A DNA stretch of 64,000 bases from Oenococcus sicerae (GTDB taxonomy: Bacteria > Bacillota > Bacilli > Lactobacillales > Lactobacillaceae), in the NCBI RefSeq assembly GCF_004102045.2, contig NZ_CP029684.2:1426001-1490000 (forward strand), given 5' to 3'. Each line of letters starts with the position of its first letter. The first letter of the stretch is position 1. The translations under genes and the position numbers were made by a program. Below the pieces are notes generated by a model. That model saw only the letters and a list, made by a program, of their open reading frames with translations. It searched no databases and was not told the DNA's origin. Shown here one piece after another: positions 49,971 through 58,616 of the stretch.

Positions 49971-50663
49971 ATGGCAAAAGAGACTGATGTTCGTGCGACC
50001 AGTGACAATCAAATACATTTATTGAAGAACTTAATTGATAGCAAAGTTACTTATTTGCTTACAATGAATAAAGCCATTGCTGATCATGATGATGCGCTCA
50101 TTTACGAGCTGCTTGATTCTGCGCGTTATAACGAGCAGGTCCGTCAGTGGCCGCACGCTGATCCGAACAATTTTCTTAGCAGCATGACTGAAACATTTCA
50201 GCCCGATCTAGCGGCGTTTTTATCAGCAAAATTAATAGATTTCATTCGTGAAAACTTTCCTTTTCTGATTTTTAAAGAGATTAAAACTGGCGTTTTCGAA
50301 ATTGTCTTTGGCACTTGGCCTTCAGCTCGAACTTTTGGATTGCTGGATATTATTCGCGTTGCTTTCATTTTTAACGATTCAGAAATGAATCAGTTAAAAG
50401 CCTTTATGGATGATCCGCAAACGTCAAAAGAACAAGATCTACAAATTACCGAATTACATCAAGCGAACAAAATTTACGCAGAAAAAGGCCTTGCATCAGT
50501 CAAAAAAGATATTGACAATAATAAACTGGAAATTATTCAATTAGAAAAAAATCGTGCAATTCTTCAACTAGAATGTGAACAGATCGAAAAATACTTTGGC
50601 AGTTTTCAACATTTCGTTGATCAGGCTGATCATCTTTACACTGATTACTTAACGAGCTTTTAA
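49971..50663 (+). CDS. Hypothetical protein with C-terminal coiled coil
   Basis: 230 aa, not recognised. It is soluble, without signal peptide or membrane span. The first 145 residues look globular (LIDFIRENFPFLIFKEIKTG); about 155-215 are heptad-like and charged (SVKKDIDNNKLEIIQLEKNR), suggesting a coiled coil. AGGA lies only 1 nt before the ATG, so initiation is unusual or the start is wrong. It is followed 11 bp later by another unknown gene of similar theme; the two probably form a pair. Confidence 0.6.
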   Translation: MAKETDVRATSDNQIHLLKNLIDSKVTYLLTMNKAIADHDDALIYELLDSARYNEQVRQWPHADPNNFLSSMTETFQPDLAAFLSAKLIDFIRENFPFLIFKEIKTGVFEIVFGTWPSARTFGLLDIIRVAFIFNDSEMNQLKAFMDDPQTSKEQDLQITELHQANKIYAEKGLASVKKDIDNNKLEIIQLEKNRAILQLECEQIEKYFGSFQHFVDQADHLYTDYLTSF

Positions 50664-50673
50664 GAGGGATACA

Positions 50674-51597
50674 ATGACCAAAGATTCAGCACAATCTCAA
50701 CTATTCTTAAATGATTTTCAAAGAAAACTCGCACACGATAGCCAACAACTAGATGTTTTTAGTCGATCTTTGTCTGATTTTTTAAATGCACAGACAACCG
50801 TTGAAACAGTAGATGCTATGTCTGTTTTGTTGAAAAATCAATTAGAGAGTTACGAACGAACAACACCGCTTTTTCATTTTAGCGAAAGTTTTTGGTTATC
50901 TCAAATGTTGGTAAAGCTCTTTAATCTAAAAGGATCTACTTTTTTTTCGACTTTAAATTCAGAAAATGAATTACTTGGCAGTTTAAGAGCAGATGCATTG
51001 CCGAATTTCGAATTTTATTTTGTTAAAGCCCAGATTCCAGCTGGTGGCTTTTATTTGCGTGAAACGAGTTTGCAAAATAATTTGTTTTATCTCGACATTT
51101 TTAATCGACGTTTTTTTATTGATGCATCTGATTTTGTTCAGTTAATTGCATCGCAGGTAGGCAGGAGACTAACGGATCAGCAGATTGCTAATTTATCATC
51201 AGCATTTAATCAATTGGCCGAGATACTTTCGGAAGACCAATTTGCTTTGGACTTAAATTTGATTCAGCCAGAGAATGATGCTGTTTTAGAAATCGATAAA
51301 GTTGATTTACCCGCAATTGTTACCGACAAACTTTTTATTTTAGCTCAAGCTCATCATACGGATATCGTTGCTTTAGATAATGGATTTGAAATTAGCTTTA
51401 ATGAAGACTTGAAATTATATTTAACACAGCGTTTAGATCCCATCGGACACTCTCAGTGGTCTTTTAAAGTAGTGGATTTATATGATCAATGGTCTCTGAT
51501 GGCGGTTTTAGCAAAATATGACTGGTTTTTAAATTGGTACTTAGATGATTTGGCGAAGTTACAAATTGCTTACCGCCGTGAGTTTTTTGCTGGATGA
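50674..51597 (+). CDS. Hypothetical protein
   Basis: 307 aa soluble protein that I do not recognise. It starts at ATG 50674 with GAGGG upstream. The sequence is rich in Phe and Leu with alternating polar residues, and no catalytic motif stands out. It is cotranscribed with the preceding coiled-coil protein and ends 40 bp before tRNA-Arg. Possibly specific to Oenococcus or its close relatives. Confidence 0.65.
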   Translation: MTKDSAQSQLFLNDFQRKLAHDSQQLDVFSRSLSDFLNAQTTVETVDAMSVLLKNQLESYERTTPLFHFSESFWLSQMLVKLFNLKGSTFFSTLNSENELLGSLRADALPNFEFYFVKAQIPAGGFYLRETSLQNNLFYLDIFNRRFFIDASDFVQLIASQVGRRLTDQQIANLSSAFNQLAEILSEDQFALDLNLIQPENDAVLEIDKVDLPAIVTDKLFILAQAHHTDIVALDNGFEISFNEDLKLYLTQRLDPIGHSQWSFKVVDLYDQWSLMAVLAKYDWFLNWYLDDLAKLQIAYRREFFAG

Positions 51598-51636
51598 TGA
51601 TAATTTTTACCCTTTTTTAGTTATACTAAGAGGTAC

Positions 51637-51710
51637 GCGGAAGTGGCTCAACTGGATAGAGCATCGGAGTTCTAATCCGCAGGTTGTGGGTTCAAGTCCC
51701 ACCTTCCGCA
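51637..51710 (+). tRNA. tRNA-Arg (anticodon UCU)
   Basis: 74 nt cloverleaf: acceptor GCGGAAG/CTTCCGC, D stem GCTC/GAGC, anticodon loop GTTCTAA giving UCU for AGA codons, T arm GTGGG-TTCAAGT-CCCAC, discriminator A. CCA is not encoded. The outermost anticodon-stem pair (T-C) is mismatched. TATACT at 51622-51627 is a likely -10 box. A protein start codon follows 8 nt after the 3' end. Confidence 0.95.
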
Positions 51711-51718
51711 TTGAAATT

Positions 51719-52234
51719 ATGAAGAAAAGTTTTTGGATTTTAGCATCGGTCGTTATCGTTCTGCTTGGGGCAGCTTATTTCTTGTATCCTCGAGCATCTT
51801 TTGGTGGCGTTCAGATGTCGGAAAAACAATTTAAGCAAGTCAATCGTTCGAAAGATAATATTGATGTTTTGCTGCAAGATTTAAATAAATATAAACCAAC
51901 GAGTCCTAAGACGGTGACAAAAATTAAGCAGGACGTGGATCAATTGATTGCTCAAAACGGCGAGAATCTTTCGACGGCTGATTTTGATAAATTGGAGACA
52001 GCGGCCGGTGACAAGAACGGTGGTGTCCTGGCAACGATTGAGGCTGCTCAAAAAGGTCATTATTTAATTGATGGCGATATTGCTTCAGTCCTGCACACGA
52101 AGTTCTCAATTATTGTTTTACAGTCTGCTAAATCAGCGACTGAGTCAGATTCTCAGGCCAAAAAGGTTGCTAGCCAGATTGAAAAAGATTTAAGCATTGA
52201 TTCTCGTTTGTACAAAATAGGAATTAAGAGCTGA
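51719..52234 (+). CDS. Small membrane-anchored or secreted hypothetical protein, starting 8 nt behind tRNA-Arg
   Basis: 171 aa. The N-terminus MKKSFWILASVVIVLLGAAY is a signal anchor or uncleaved signal peptide, which fixes the start at ATG 51719. The external part (about 30-171) is Lys/Asp-rich and helical with no known domain. No ribosome binding site exists because the preceding bases are the tRNA. It must be read from the tRNA transcript; cutting at the tRNA 3' end would leave an 8-nt leader. Confidence 0.7.
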   Translation: MKKSFWILASVVIVLLGAAYFLYPRASFGGVQMSEKQFKQVNRSKDNIDVLLQDLNKYKPTSPKTVTKIKQDVDQLIAQNGENLSTADFDKLETAAGDKNGGVLATIEAAQKGHYLIDGDIASVLHTKFSIIVLQSAKSATESDSQAKKVASQIEKDLSIDSRLYKIGIKS

Positions 52235-52237
52235 CCG

Positions 52238-52267
52238 TTGACCCATTGAGGTCTTTTTTGTTACAAT
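52238..52267 (+). promoter_or_regulatory. Promoter of rplU-rpmA
   Basis: TTGACC (52238-52243) and TACAAT (52262-52267) with an 18-bp spacer, immediately after the preceding stop codon. Confidence 0.7.
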
Positions 52268-52269
52268 AA

Positions 52270-52350
52270 TTCAGTTGTTGCAATGCTTCAACCACTCTGA
52301 AGCGGTTTCAAGTGATTCGTCACACCGCCACGGTGAGTATAAGAGGAGGC
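52270..52350 (+). ncRNA. Probable L21 leader RNA (autoregulatory)
   Basis: The 80-nt untranslated leader before rplU folds into hairpins, including CACCG/CGGTG (at about 52323-52335) and CACT...AGTG (52300-52314), ending at the GAGGAGG ribosome binding site. Position and size match the known L21 leader of Firmicutes, where L21 is thought to control its own synthesis. Not tested against a covariance model. Confidence 0.6.
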
Positions 52351-52354
52351 CTAA

Positions 52355-52657
52355 ATGGCTAATAAGTACGCAGTTATTGAAACTGGTGGAAAGCAGTATC
52401 GCGTCGAAGCAGGAGATGCTATCTTCGTTGAAAAACTCGAAGCAAATGAAGGTGATAAAGTAACTTTTGATAAAGTGTTGCTTGCTTCTGGGAAGTTTGG
52501 TGATCCATATGTTTCTGGTGCAGCTGTTACTGGAACAGTCGCTAAACAAGGCAAAGAAAAGAAAGTCGTTACCTTTAAATATAAGGCAAAAAAGCATGGC
52601 CATGTTAAAAAAGGTCACCGCCAGCCATACACTAAAGTAATGATTGAGAATGTTTAA
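52355..52657 (+). CDS. rplU: 50S ribosomal protein L21
   Basis: 100 aa. Starts [21 protein letters not shown] and contains the conserved [25 protein letters not shown]-type C-terminus (shown in part: [13 protein letters not shown]). It binds 23S rRNA in the large subunit. In most Firmicutes a gene for the protease Prp (YsxB) lies between rplU and rpmA; here only 11 bp separate them. Confidence 0.97.
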   Translation: MANKYAVIETGGKQYRVEAGDAIFVEKLEANEGDKVTFDKVLLASGKFGDPYVSGAAVTGTVAKQGKEKKVVTFKYKAKKHGHVKKGHRQPYTKVMIENV

Positions 52658-52668
52658 GGAGGCACACA

Positions 52669-52989
52669 ATGTTAGAAAAATTACAGAACCTAATTAAGTT
52701 AGCCCACCATAAGGGCGGCGGATCTTCATCCAACGGTCGTGACTCTGCTGGACGTCGTCTGGGAGCAAAACGTGCCGATGGCCAAGACGTTCTTGCCGGT
52801 ACGATTATTTATCGCCAACGTGGTACACATATTTATCCAGGTATTAACGTTGGTCGTGGTGATGACGATACACTTTATGCATTAGCTGATGGTGTCGTTC
52901 GCTATGAACGTAAAGGAAAAGCACAGCGTCAAGCTTCTATTTATTCTCGTGAAGAATATGATACAAAGCTCGAACCCGCAGTTAAGTAA
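52669..52989 (+). CDS. rpmA: 50S ribosomal protein L27 with an atypical N-terminal extension
   Basis: 106 aa. From Ala12 ([15 protein letters not shown]) it is a standard L27, whose N-terminus reaches the peptidyl transferase centre. The first 11 residues, [11 protein letters not shown], form an extension as in Firmicutes, but lack the LQFF motif that Prp cuts. AGGAGG at 52657-52662 confirms ATG 52669 as the start. No prp gene is next to it. How the mature end is made is unclear. A terminator follows. Confidence 0.95.
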   Translation: MLEKLQNLIKLAHHKGGGSSSNGRDSAGRRLGAKRADGQDVLAGTIIYRQRGTHIYPGINVGRGDDDTLYALADGVVRYERKGKAQRQASIYSREEYDTKLEPAVK

Positions 52990-53004
52990 ATTTTTAATCA
53001 AAAA

Positions 53005-53028
53005 TAGCGGTTTTCCGCTTTTTTTTTT
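53005..53028 (+). terminator. Terminator of rplU-rpmA
   Basis: AGCGG-tttt-CCGCT with a run of about ten T directly after it. Confidence 0.9.
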
Positions 53029-53043
53029 AGGTAGGTATACTCG

Positions 53044-54132
53044 ATGAATGATAAATTTGTGAAAAGAATCAGCAAATTAAGGAAATTATTTGATGTATTA
53101 GAAGTTGATTCCATGGTCGTCTACCAGGGTTACAATCTGGAATATTTAACTGGTTTTGATGCTGGTAGTGGTGAGGGTATGTTTAGCTTGGACCGAAAGC
53201 ATGCTTTATTAGTGACAGATGGTCGCTATGAAGAGGCCTTCGATGGCAAACTGCCGGCTGGCGTTGATCTGAAAATTAGTCGTGATTATTATGGCGATAC
53301 AGCCAGTGCTCTGAATGCTTGGAAAGTAAAAAAAGTTGGTTTTGAAGAAGATCTGCCTTTTTATGTATTTGATTTTCTTGATGGCCAATTAGAATCAGAA
53401 TTCGTACCGACACCAGCTCCGATTGAAGCTTTGCGAGAGATCAAAGATGCAGAAGAACTGGAAAATCTGCGTCAGGCAACCAAACGCTCGGTTCTGGCTT
53501 TTAATCAACTTTTAGACTGGATTCAAGTCGGACAAACAGAAAAGGAAATCGCTGATCAACTAGATTACTTTGCACGCCGCCAAGGTCTTGAAAAAGCGAG
53601 TTTTGATACAATCGTTGCCTCTGGTGAAAATTCAGCAAAGCCGCATGGAACGGCTTCTTTGCGCAGGATTCAAGAGGGTGATCTAGTGACGATCGACTTT
53701 GGTTATTATTTTAATCATTACACATCAGATATCACTCGCACACTCGCTATTGGTGAAGTAGCTCCAAAACTAAAAGAAATTTATCAGATTGTCAAAAAGG
53801 CACAAGAATTGTCAATCCAAGCCGTTAAAGCAGATACTATGCTCAGTGACGTTGACAAAGCGGCACGAGCATACATTGCTTCTCAGGGATATGGCAAAGA
53901 ATACAACCACGGCGGCGGTCATGGAGCTGGACTGAATATTCATGAAGGACCGGCGGTATCACCGGGTTCTGAAGATGAAGCGACAAGTGGTCAAATGCTG
54001 ACTATCGAACCTGGAATTTATCTCTCTGGTTTAGCTGGTGTTCGTATTGAAGATGATGTTTTAGTTACTGAAGAGGGTTTTGAGAATTTGACAGCTGGTA
54101 TTACACGTGATTTAATCACAATCGAGAAATAA
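53044..54132 (+). CDS. Xaa-Pro aminopeptidase family M24 peptidase
   Basis: 362 aa. N-terminal creatinase-like domain (about 1-130, with YLTGFDAGSGEGMF) and C-terminal pita-bread fold with metal ligands in TIDFGYYFNHYTSDITRT, HGGGHGAGLNIHE and TIEPGIYL. Cytosolic metallopeptidase that likely releases residues next to proline. PepP or PepQ type cannot be decided. It follows the L27 terminator and is 2 bp from the next gene. Confidence 0.92.
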   Translation: MNDKFVKRISKLRKLFDVLEVDSMVVYQGYNLEYLTGFDAGSGEGMFSLDRKHALLVTDGRYEEAFDGKLPAGVDLKISRDYYGDTASALNAWKVKKVGFEEDLPFYVFDFLDGQLESEFVPTPAPIEALREIKDAEELENLRQATKRSVLAFNQLLDWIQVGQTEKEIADQLDYFARRQGLEKASFDTIVASGENSAKPHGTASLRRIQEGDLVTIDFGYYFNHYTSDITRTLAIGEVAPKLKEIYQIVKKAQELSIQAVKADTMLSDVDKAARAYIASQGYGKEYNHGGGHGAGLNIHEGPAVSPGSEDEATSGQMLTIEPGIYLSGLAGVRIEDDVLVTEEGFENLTAGITRDLITIEK

Positions 54133-54134
54133 TT

Positions 54135-54641
54135 ATGGCAATCAGATTAGATTATTTAATTTTTTATATTGGCAATTTAAGTTACGGCTTTGATTATGTC
54201 TACACAAAACGAATTAATGGACATGCTTTTTATTTACGGCGGCCGCCTCAAGCTGAGATTGCGGATGTCAATGATGAGAACTTTGATTTTTATAATCCAC
54301 ATTTCTCAACAGATACGCATACGGCTTTTAATTGGAAATATGATGAAAAATTCACGGATTTAACACGAATTTGGGATCATTATTCCGATGTTGCTTTGGG
54401 CTTTATTGAGGACTGGGCTGAGGATTATCGTGCACCAGTAGACCCTGATTCAGATCAGAATGTTGAATGGGGGGTACGCTTTCATTCACCTAGCCTGAAA
54501 GGTGAACAACTGATTTTCGGTGTAAATGCTTATCCTTCTGGCTTTGATGATTTTGTAAATTATCTTCGAAGCTTTGATCCGGAGACACCAACAAACGTTC
54601 CCGAGCATCTGCCTTACTCAAAAGGAAAATTTGCTAATTAA
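54135..54641 (+). CDS. Hypothetical acidic protein
   Basis: 168 aa, soluble, rich in aromatic and acidic residues (DVNDENFDFYNPHF, DPDSDQNVEWGVRFH). No known domain, signal or membrane segment recognised. It starts 2 bp after the peptidase stop, so it is in the same operon. Function unknown. Confidence 0.65.
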   Translation: MAIRLDYLIFYIGNLSYGFDYVYTKRINGHAFYLRRPPQAEIADVNDENFDFYNPHFSTDTHTAFNWKYDEKFTDLTRIWDHYSDVALGFIEDWAEDYRAPVDPDSDQNVEWGVRFHSPSLKGEQLIFGVNAYPSGFDDFVNYLRSFDPETPTNVPEHLPYSKGKFAN

Positions 54642-54681
54642 ATTAATTTAAAAAACTTTTACTAATCTCGTAAAAAGAAGT

Positions 54682-55356
54682 ATGCGAGCATTTATTGTAA
54701 AAGTTTTTTTGTCTAAAAAAATAGAAACAAAAGTTTTGATTATTGGTGGTGCTATTTTTGGTATCACACTTTTTGCGTTGCTTTTTATTTTTCCAAAATC
54801 AACTGAAAAAGCACCTGTTCAATTATTGTCGTCTGCTGATAGCTCCTCAACGTCAAAAACGACGCTAAAGAAAAGTTCAAGCAGCGAACCAGAAAAACGG
54901 ATTTTTTACGTCGACGTTAAAGGTGCCGTTTTAACTGCTCAAGTGATTAAAATACATGAGGGTGAGATTGTACAATCTGCCATCAATCAGGCTGGTGGGG
55001 CAAATTCTGAGGCTGATATGACCAAATTAAATTTAGCTGCGGAGGTAACCGCTGGTCAGGTTATTTATGTACCGAAAAAAGGCGAGGACATTCCAACACA
55101 GTTTTCAACTACAAATACTAATTCAACAGTTTCTTCAACGGGTAACACAAACTCAGAGAAGGCTAAAATTGACCTAAACACTGCTGATACAGCAGCCTTG
55201 CAGACAATTACAGGCGTGGGTATAAAAAAAGCTGAGGAAATTTTAAAATATCGTGATGAACACGGCAAATTTAAATCAGTGGAAGATTTAAAAAAAATAT
55301 CCGGTTTTGGTCAAAAAACGGTTGAAAAACTACTCGATTATGTTTGCGTTAACTAA
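54682..55356 (+). CDS. comEA: Competence DNA receptor ComEA
   Basis: 224 aa. One membrane anchor (about 17-38), a Ser/Thr-rich linker, an SLBB domain (about 75-130, YVDVKGAVLTAQVIKI) and a C-terminal helix-hairpin-helix DNA-binding domain (about 162-224, IDLNTADTAALQTITGVG). It binds double-stranded DNA outside the membrane and hands it to ComEC. The 40-bp gap before it has a CTTTTAC/GTAAAAAG hairpin. comEB is not between comEA and comEC. Confidence 0.94.
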   Translation: MRAFIVKVFLSKKIETKVLIIGGAIFGITLFALLFIFPKSTEKAPVQLLSSADSSSTSKTTLKKSSSSEPEKRIFYVDVKGAVLTAQVIKIHEGEIVQSAINQAGGANSEADMTKLNLAAEVTAGQVIYVPKKGEDIPTQFSTTNTNSTVSSTGNTNSEKAKIDLNTADTAALQTITGVGIKKAEEILKYRDEHGKFKSVEDLKKISGFGQKTVEKLLDYVCVN

Positions 55357-57634
55357 GTTTGCTCAAAATAATTATTTTTGTCTCGGTCTGTTGATCGCAG
55401 CTTTGACTGCAACGTATTTTCGTTTTTCTCTTTTGACTGTTTGCCTTTTTTTATTTGCTTTCGTCAGGGTCATTTTGTGTTATTCCAGAAAAATTATTTT
55501 CGCATCTGTCTTTTTAGTTATATTATTCTTGCTGCGTTTTTACTGTTTTCAAACAAGCTTGCAACAGCAAACATTACCAAATCAGCAAGATGCTCAAATA
55601 AAAGTAAGATTATACGCAGATGAAATAATCATTAATGGTGATCAGCTGAAAGCCAAGGCATTCGACCTGACTCACAAGCACAAGATCGTATTGTATGTCA
55701 AAATTAAATCAGCTGCTGAAAAGCTTTTTTGGGAAAACAATCGTGAAAATCTGATTTGTTTGGTTAACGGAGACGTTGGCAAGCCGCAAAGAGCGACGAA
55801 TTTCTTTCAATTTGATGTTCGCGATTATTTTTCAACACAATCGATCACAAATCAGCTGAGTCAAAGCAGTTTCGAACGGGTATCTAAATGGCGGCCGAAA
55901 AATATTTTCAATATCATTAACGAACGGATTCACTTTTTCAGAAAAGCATTAATTGACTATTTAAATGTGATGCCAAGTCCATTATCAGAATATGCGAGAT
56001 CCTTATTCATTGGTGATCTTGATAATGATTTTTACCAGCAATATCCCGGAGTGACTGATTTAGGCCTGATCCATCTCTTTAGTATTTCCGGTTTTCAGGT
56101 TAGCTATTTTTTTATTTTTTTGCGTAAACTATTCAAGCAAATTCATTTACGCAAAGAACATGCACTTATTTTGATTGCCGCCACAATGCCATTATTTTTT
56201 GTCTTTTCTGGAGCCGTTCAATCTTTGCTTCGACCGGTCATTGCTGCCGAATTGATGGCCGTTGGAGGTCTCTTTCATCTCAGGGTGAGTAAAGAAATAA
56301 TCTGGTCTGGGTCTTTATTGATTGGCATTGGACTTTCACCGATGATTTTATTTAGTATTGGTGGCCAATTATCATATTTACTGAGCTTTTCTTTGCTTTT
56401 TATTGGTCATTTAAAAAAATTTCAACAAGGTTTATTGATGAGTTTGGTTAGCATGCCAATCGTTTTGGGTGCAAAATTCACTTGGCATCTTCTAAGTACG
56501 CCGGCTAACTTCTTTGCGATACCGATATTTGGTATCGTGATAATGCCTTTGATTGCGATTGCGGCCTGTCTGCAACCTTTTCTACCAATTGTAACAAACA
56601 CAATTAATTACTTAATCCAATTATTTGCTGAGCTAATTGAATGGATTTCTCAATTACCTGGAAAAATTGTTTTTGGCAAGTTGGATGATTGGCTCATTGT
56701 GCCTCTTGTCATTTTAATTTTATTGGCTTTCGATGAAAGAAAAAAATTACGCAAGATATCAACAACCCTCGCTGCCATAATTCTTATCAGCAGTTTTCTT
56801 TGGATTCATTTGCCAAAAAATGGTGAATTTTCAGCTTTCGATATTGGTCAGGGCGATGCTCTGCTTTTAAGAACGCCAGGTAACCAGCAAACTGTTTTAA
56901 TTGATACGGGTGGTAAAGTGGTTTTGCCGAAACAAGGTTGGCAACAGTCTGTTGCTGTTTCTAATCAAGCGAAATCGATTATTGTGAATTATCTACAGGC
57001 AAAGGGTATAGGCCATGTTGATTTTCTCGTTTTATCTCATGGAGATATGGATCATATTGGCAATGCGAAATATTTATTTGCACAGATGAGAGTAGACCGT
57101 TTATTAATTCCAGCCGGTATGTTGCAAACACATGCGTTTAAAAAAGAAATTTTGCCATATTTGAATAAAACGCAAGTCATTGAGGTAACAGCCGATACGA
57201 AAATCAATCGTTTTCCATTCCAAATCGTTCATCCATTTACTTCGGGCCAGGCTGAGAATGAGGATTCAATTGCTTTGTTTACGAAAATTGGTGGTCTCAC
57301 TGTTTTTACAGCCGGAGATTTGCCTAAAGAAGGTGAAAGCGCAATTCAAAAACGCTATCCACAATTAAAAGTTGATTTAATTAAATTTGGACACCACGGT
57401 TCAAATACATCTAGTGACAAACGGGTTTTGCAAGACTGGCAAGTGCGTTTTGGTATTATTTCTGCAGGCAGGCATAACCGTTATGGACACCCGAAATCCG
57501 ATATGCAGAAAACTATTTCTGATTTACACATTCAATCTTTTAATACTCAAACCAATGGCATGACTCGCTTCGTTTATACTGATAAAAAGAGCTATTTTCA
57601 GACTTTTGCAAAGGACTTTGATGACACCGAATGA
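55340..57634 (+). CDS. comEC: DNA uptake channel ComEC/Rec2
   Basis: 764 aa polytopic protein. Early spans are followed by an OB-like external domain, the Competence core (about 215-480, with LFSISGFQVSYFFIFL), and a C-terminal metallo-beta-lactamase domain with LSHGDMDHIG and FGHHGSNTSSD, thought to degrade the non-transported strand. The frame appears intact. ATG 55340 lies within the end of comEA. It overlaps holA. Confidence 0.94.
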   Translation: MFALTKFAQNNYFCLGLLIAALTATYFRFSLLTVCLFLFAFVRVILCYSRKIIFASVFLVILFLLRFYCFQTSLQQQTLPNQQDAQIKVRLYADEIIINGDQLKAKAFDLTHKHKIVLYVKIKSAAEKLFWENNRENLICLVNGDVGKPQRATNFFQFDVRDYFSTQSITNQLSQSSFERVSKWRPKNIFNIINERIHFFRKALIDYLNVMPSPLSEYARSLFIGDLDNDFYQQYPGVTDLGLIHLFSISGFQVSYFFIFLRKLFKQIHLRKEHALILIAATMPLFFVFSGAVQSLLRPVIAAELMAVGGLFHLRVSKEIIWSGSLLIGIGLSPMILFSIGGQLSYLLSFSLLFIGHLKKFQQGLLMSLVSMPIVLGAKFTWHLLSTPANFFAIPIFGIVIMPLIAIAACLQPFLPIVTNTINYLIQLFAELIEWISQLPGKIVFGKLDDWLIVPLVILILLAFDERKKLRKISTTLAAIILISSFLWIHLPKNGEFSAFDIGQGDALLLRTPGNQQTVLIDTGGKVVLPKQGWQQSVAVSNQAKSIIVNYLQAKGIGHVDFLVLSHGDMDHIGNAKYLFAQMRVDRLLIPAGMLQTHAFKKEILPYLNKTQVIEVTADTKINRFPFQIVHPFTSGQAENEDSIALFTKIGGLTVFTAGDLPKEGESAIQKRYPQLKVDLIKFGHHGSNTSSDKRVLQDWQVRFGIISAGRHNRYGHPKSDMQKTISDLHIQSFNTQTNGMTRFVYTDKKSYFQTFAKDFDDTE

Positions 57635-58616
57635 TTTTAGAAAACAATTTCAACATGAGCAATTGCCATCCGTTATTTCTTTTACTGGTGATGAAGATTT
57701 TGTAGCGGAACAAACGATCACAGCACTCGAAAATTCGGTAGATAAAAATTTTCGTTCCTGGGATTTTGTTCGAGCTAATTATGACAATCAAAACATTCGT
57801 GAAATTTTGGCAGATGCCGCAACTTTGTCCTTTAATGCAAATCGTCGTTTTGTGATCATTGATAATCCACTTTTTTTGACGACAAAAGGCAGCTTGGAAA
57901 AATCAGAGGAAACATTATTACTCAACTATTTATCTCATCCAGAGCCGGAAAATACGTTAATTTTCAATGCTGTCGGACTGACCTTAGACCGCAGAAAAAA
58001 AATTGTCAAAAATTTAGCCAATCATGCTGAAAATATTGATTTTCAGCCGCTTTCGCAAAGAGAAATCGTTCAAGTCACCAAAAAACGTTTTAATGAGGCA
58101 CATATTTCAATTGCAGATAACGAGCTTAGCTATTACGTACAACGCCTTGGTTTAAATTTACGTCTGATCATAAACAACCTTAGCAAACTAATTATGTATG
58201 GCCAAAATCATCTGATTACCAAGGAAAGCATTGATGCACTAGTTACGCCCGAATTGACAGAATCAGCCTTCGATTTGGTTGAGGCATTGAATAAAAAACA
58301 AACCGAAAAAGCACTTGAAATATACAAAAATTTGCTAGATCAAGGTCAAGCAGCAATCAGGATCAACGCGCTGCTTTTATCTCAATATCGATTACTACTG
58401 CAAGCCAAAAGTCTTTCTTTAAGTGATGATAATTTAGCTAGAAAACTTCATATTCATCCATATCGAGCAAAGCTAGCTAATCAATTCGCCAGTCTTGAAC
58501 ATTTTTCCGAAATCAGTAATAGCTATCTTAATTTGGCCGATATTGATTTGAAACTTAAATCAACAAATCTAGATCCAAATTTATTATTTGAAATTTTTGT
58601 TTCAAGAAAAATTTAG
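57621..58616 (+). CDS. holA: DNA polymerase III delta subunit
   Basis: 331 aa clamp-loader subunit. Contains the N-terminal FTGDEDFVAEQTITAL and the downstream LLSQYRLLLQAK-type collar domain. ATG 57621 follows AAAGGA (57609-57614) and overlaps the end of comEC. In Firmicutes holA commonly follows comEC. Its last 15 bp overlap the end of the convergent CPBP gene, with no terminator between them. Confidence 0.93.
   Translation: MTPNDFRKQFQHEQLPSVISFTGDEDFVAEQTITALENSVDKNFRSWDFVRANYDNQNIREILADAATLSFNANRRFVIIDNPLFLTTKGSLEKSEETLLLNYLSHPEPENTLIFNAVGLTLDRRKKIVKNLANHAENIDFQPLSQREIVQVTKKRFNEAHISIADNELSYYVQRLGLNLRLIINNLSKLIMYGQNHLITKESIDALVTPELTESAFDLVEALNKKQTEKALEIYKNLLDQGQAAIRINALLLSQYRLLLQAKSLSLSDDNLARKLHIHPYRAKLANQFASLEHFSEISNSYLNLADIDLKLKSTNLDPNLLFEIFVSRKI

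Noticed and set aside
51545-51718. N-terminal extension of the 51719 protein through tRNA-Arg
   Set aside because: It would translate the tRNA; the signal anchor begins exactly at ATG 51719.
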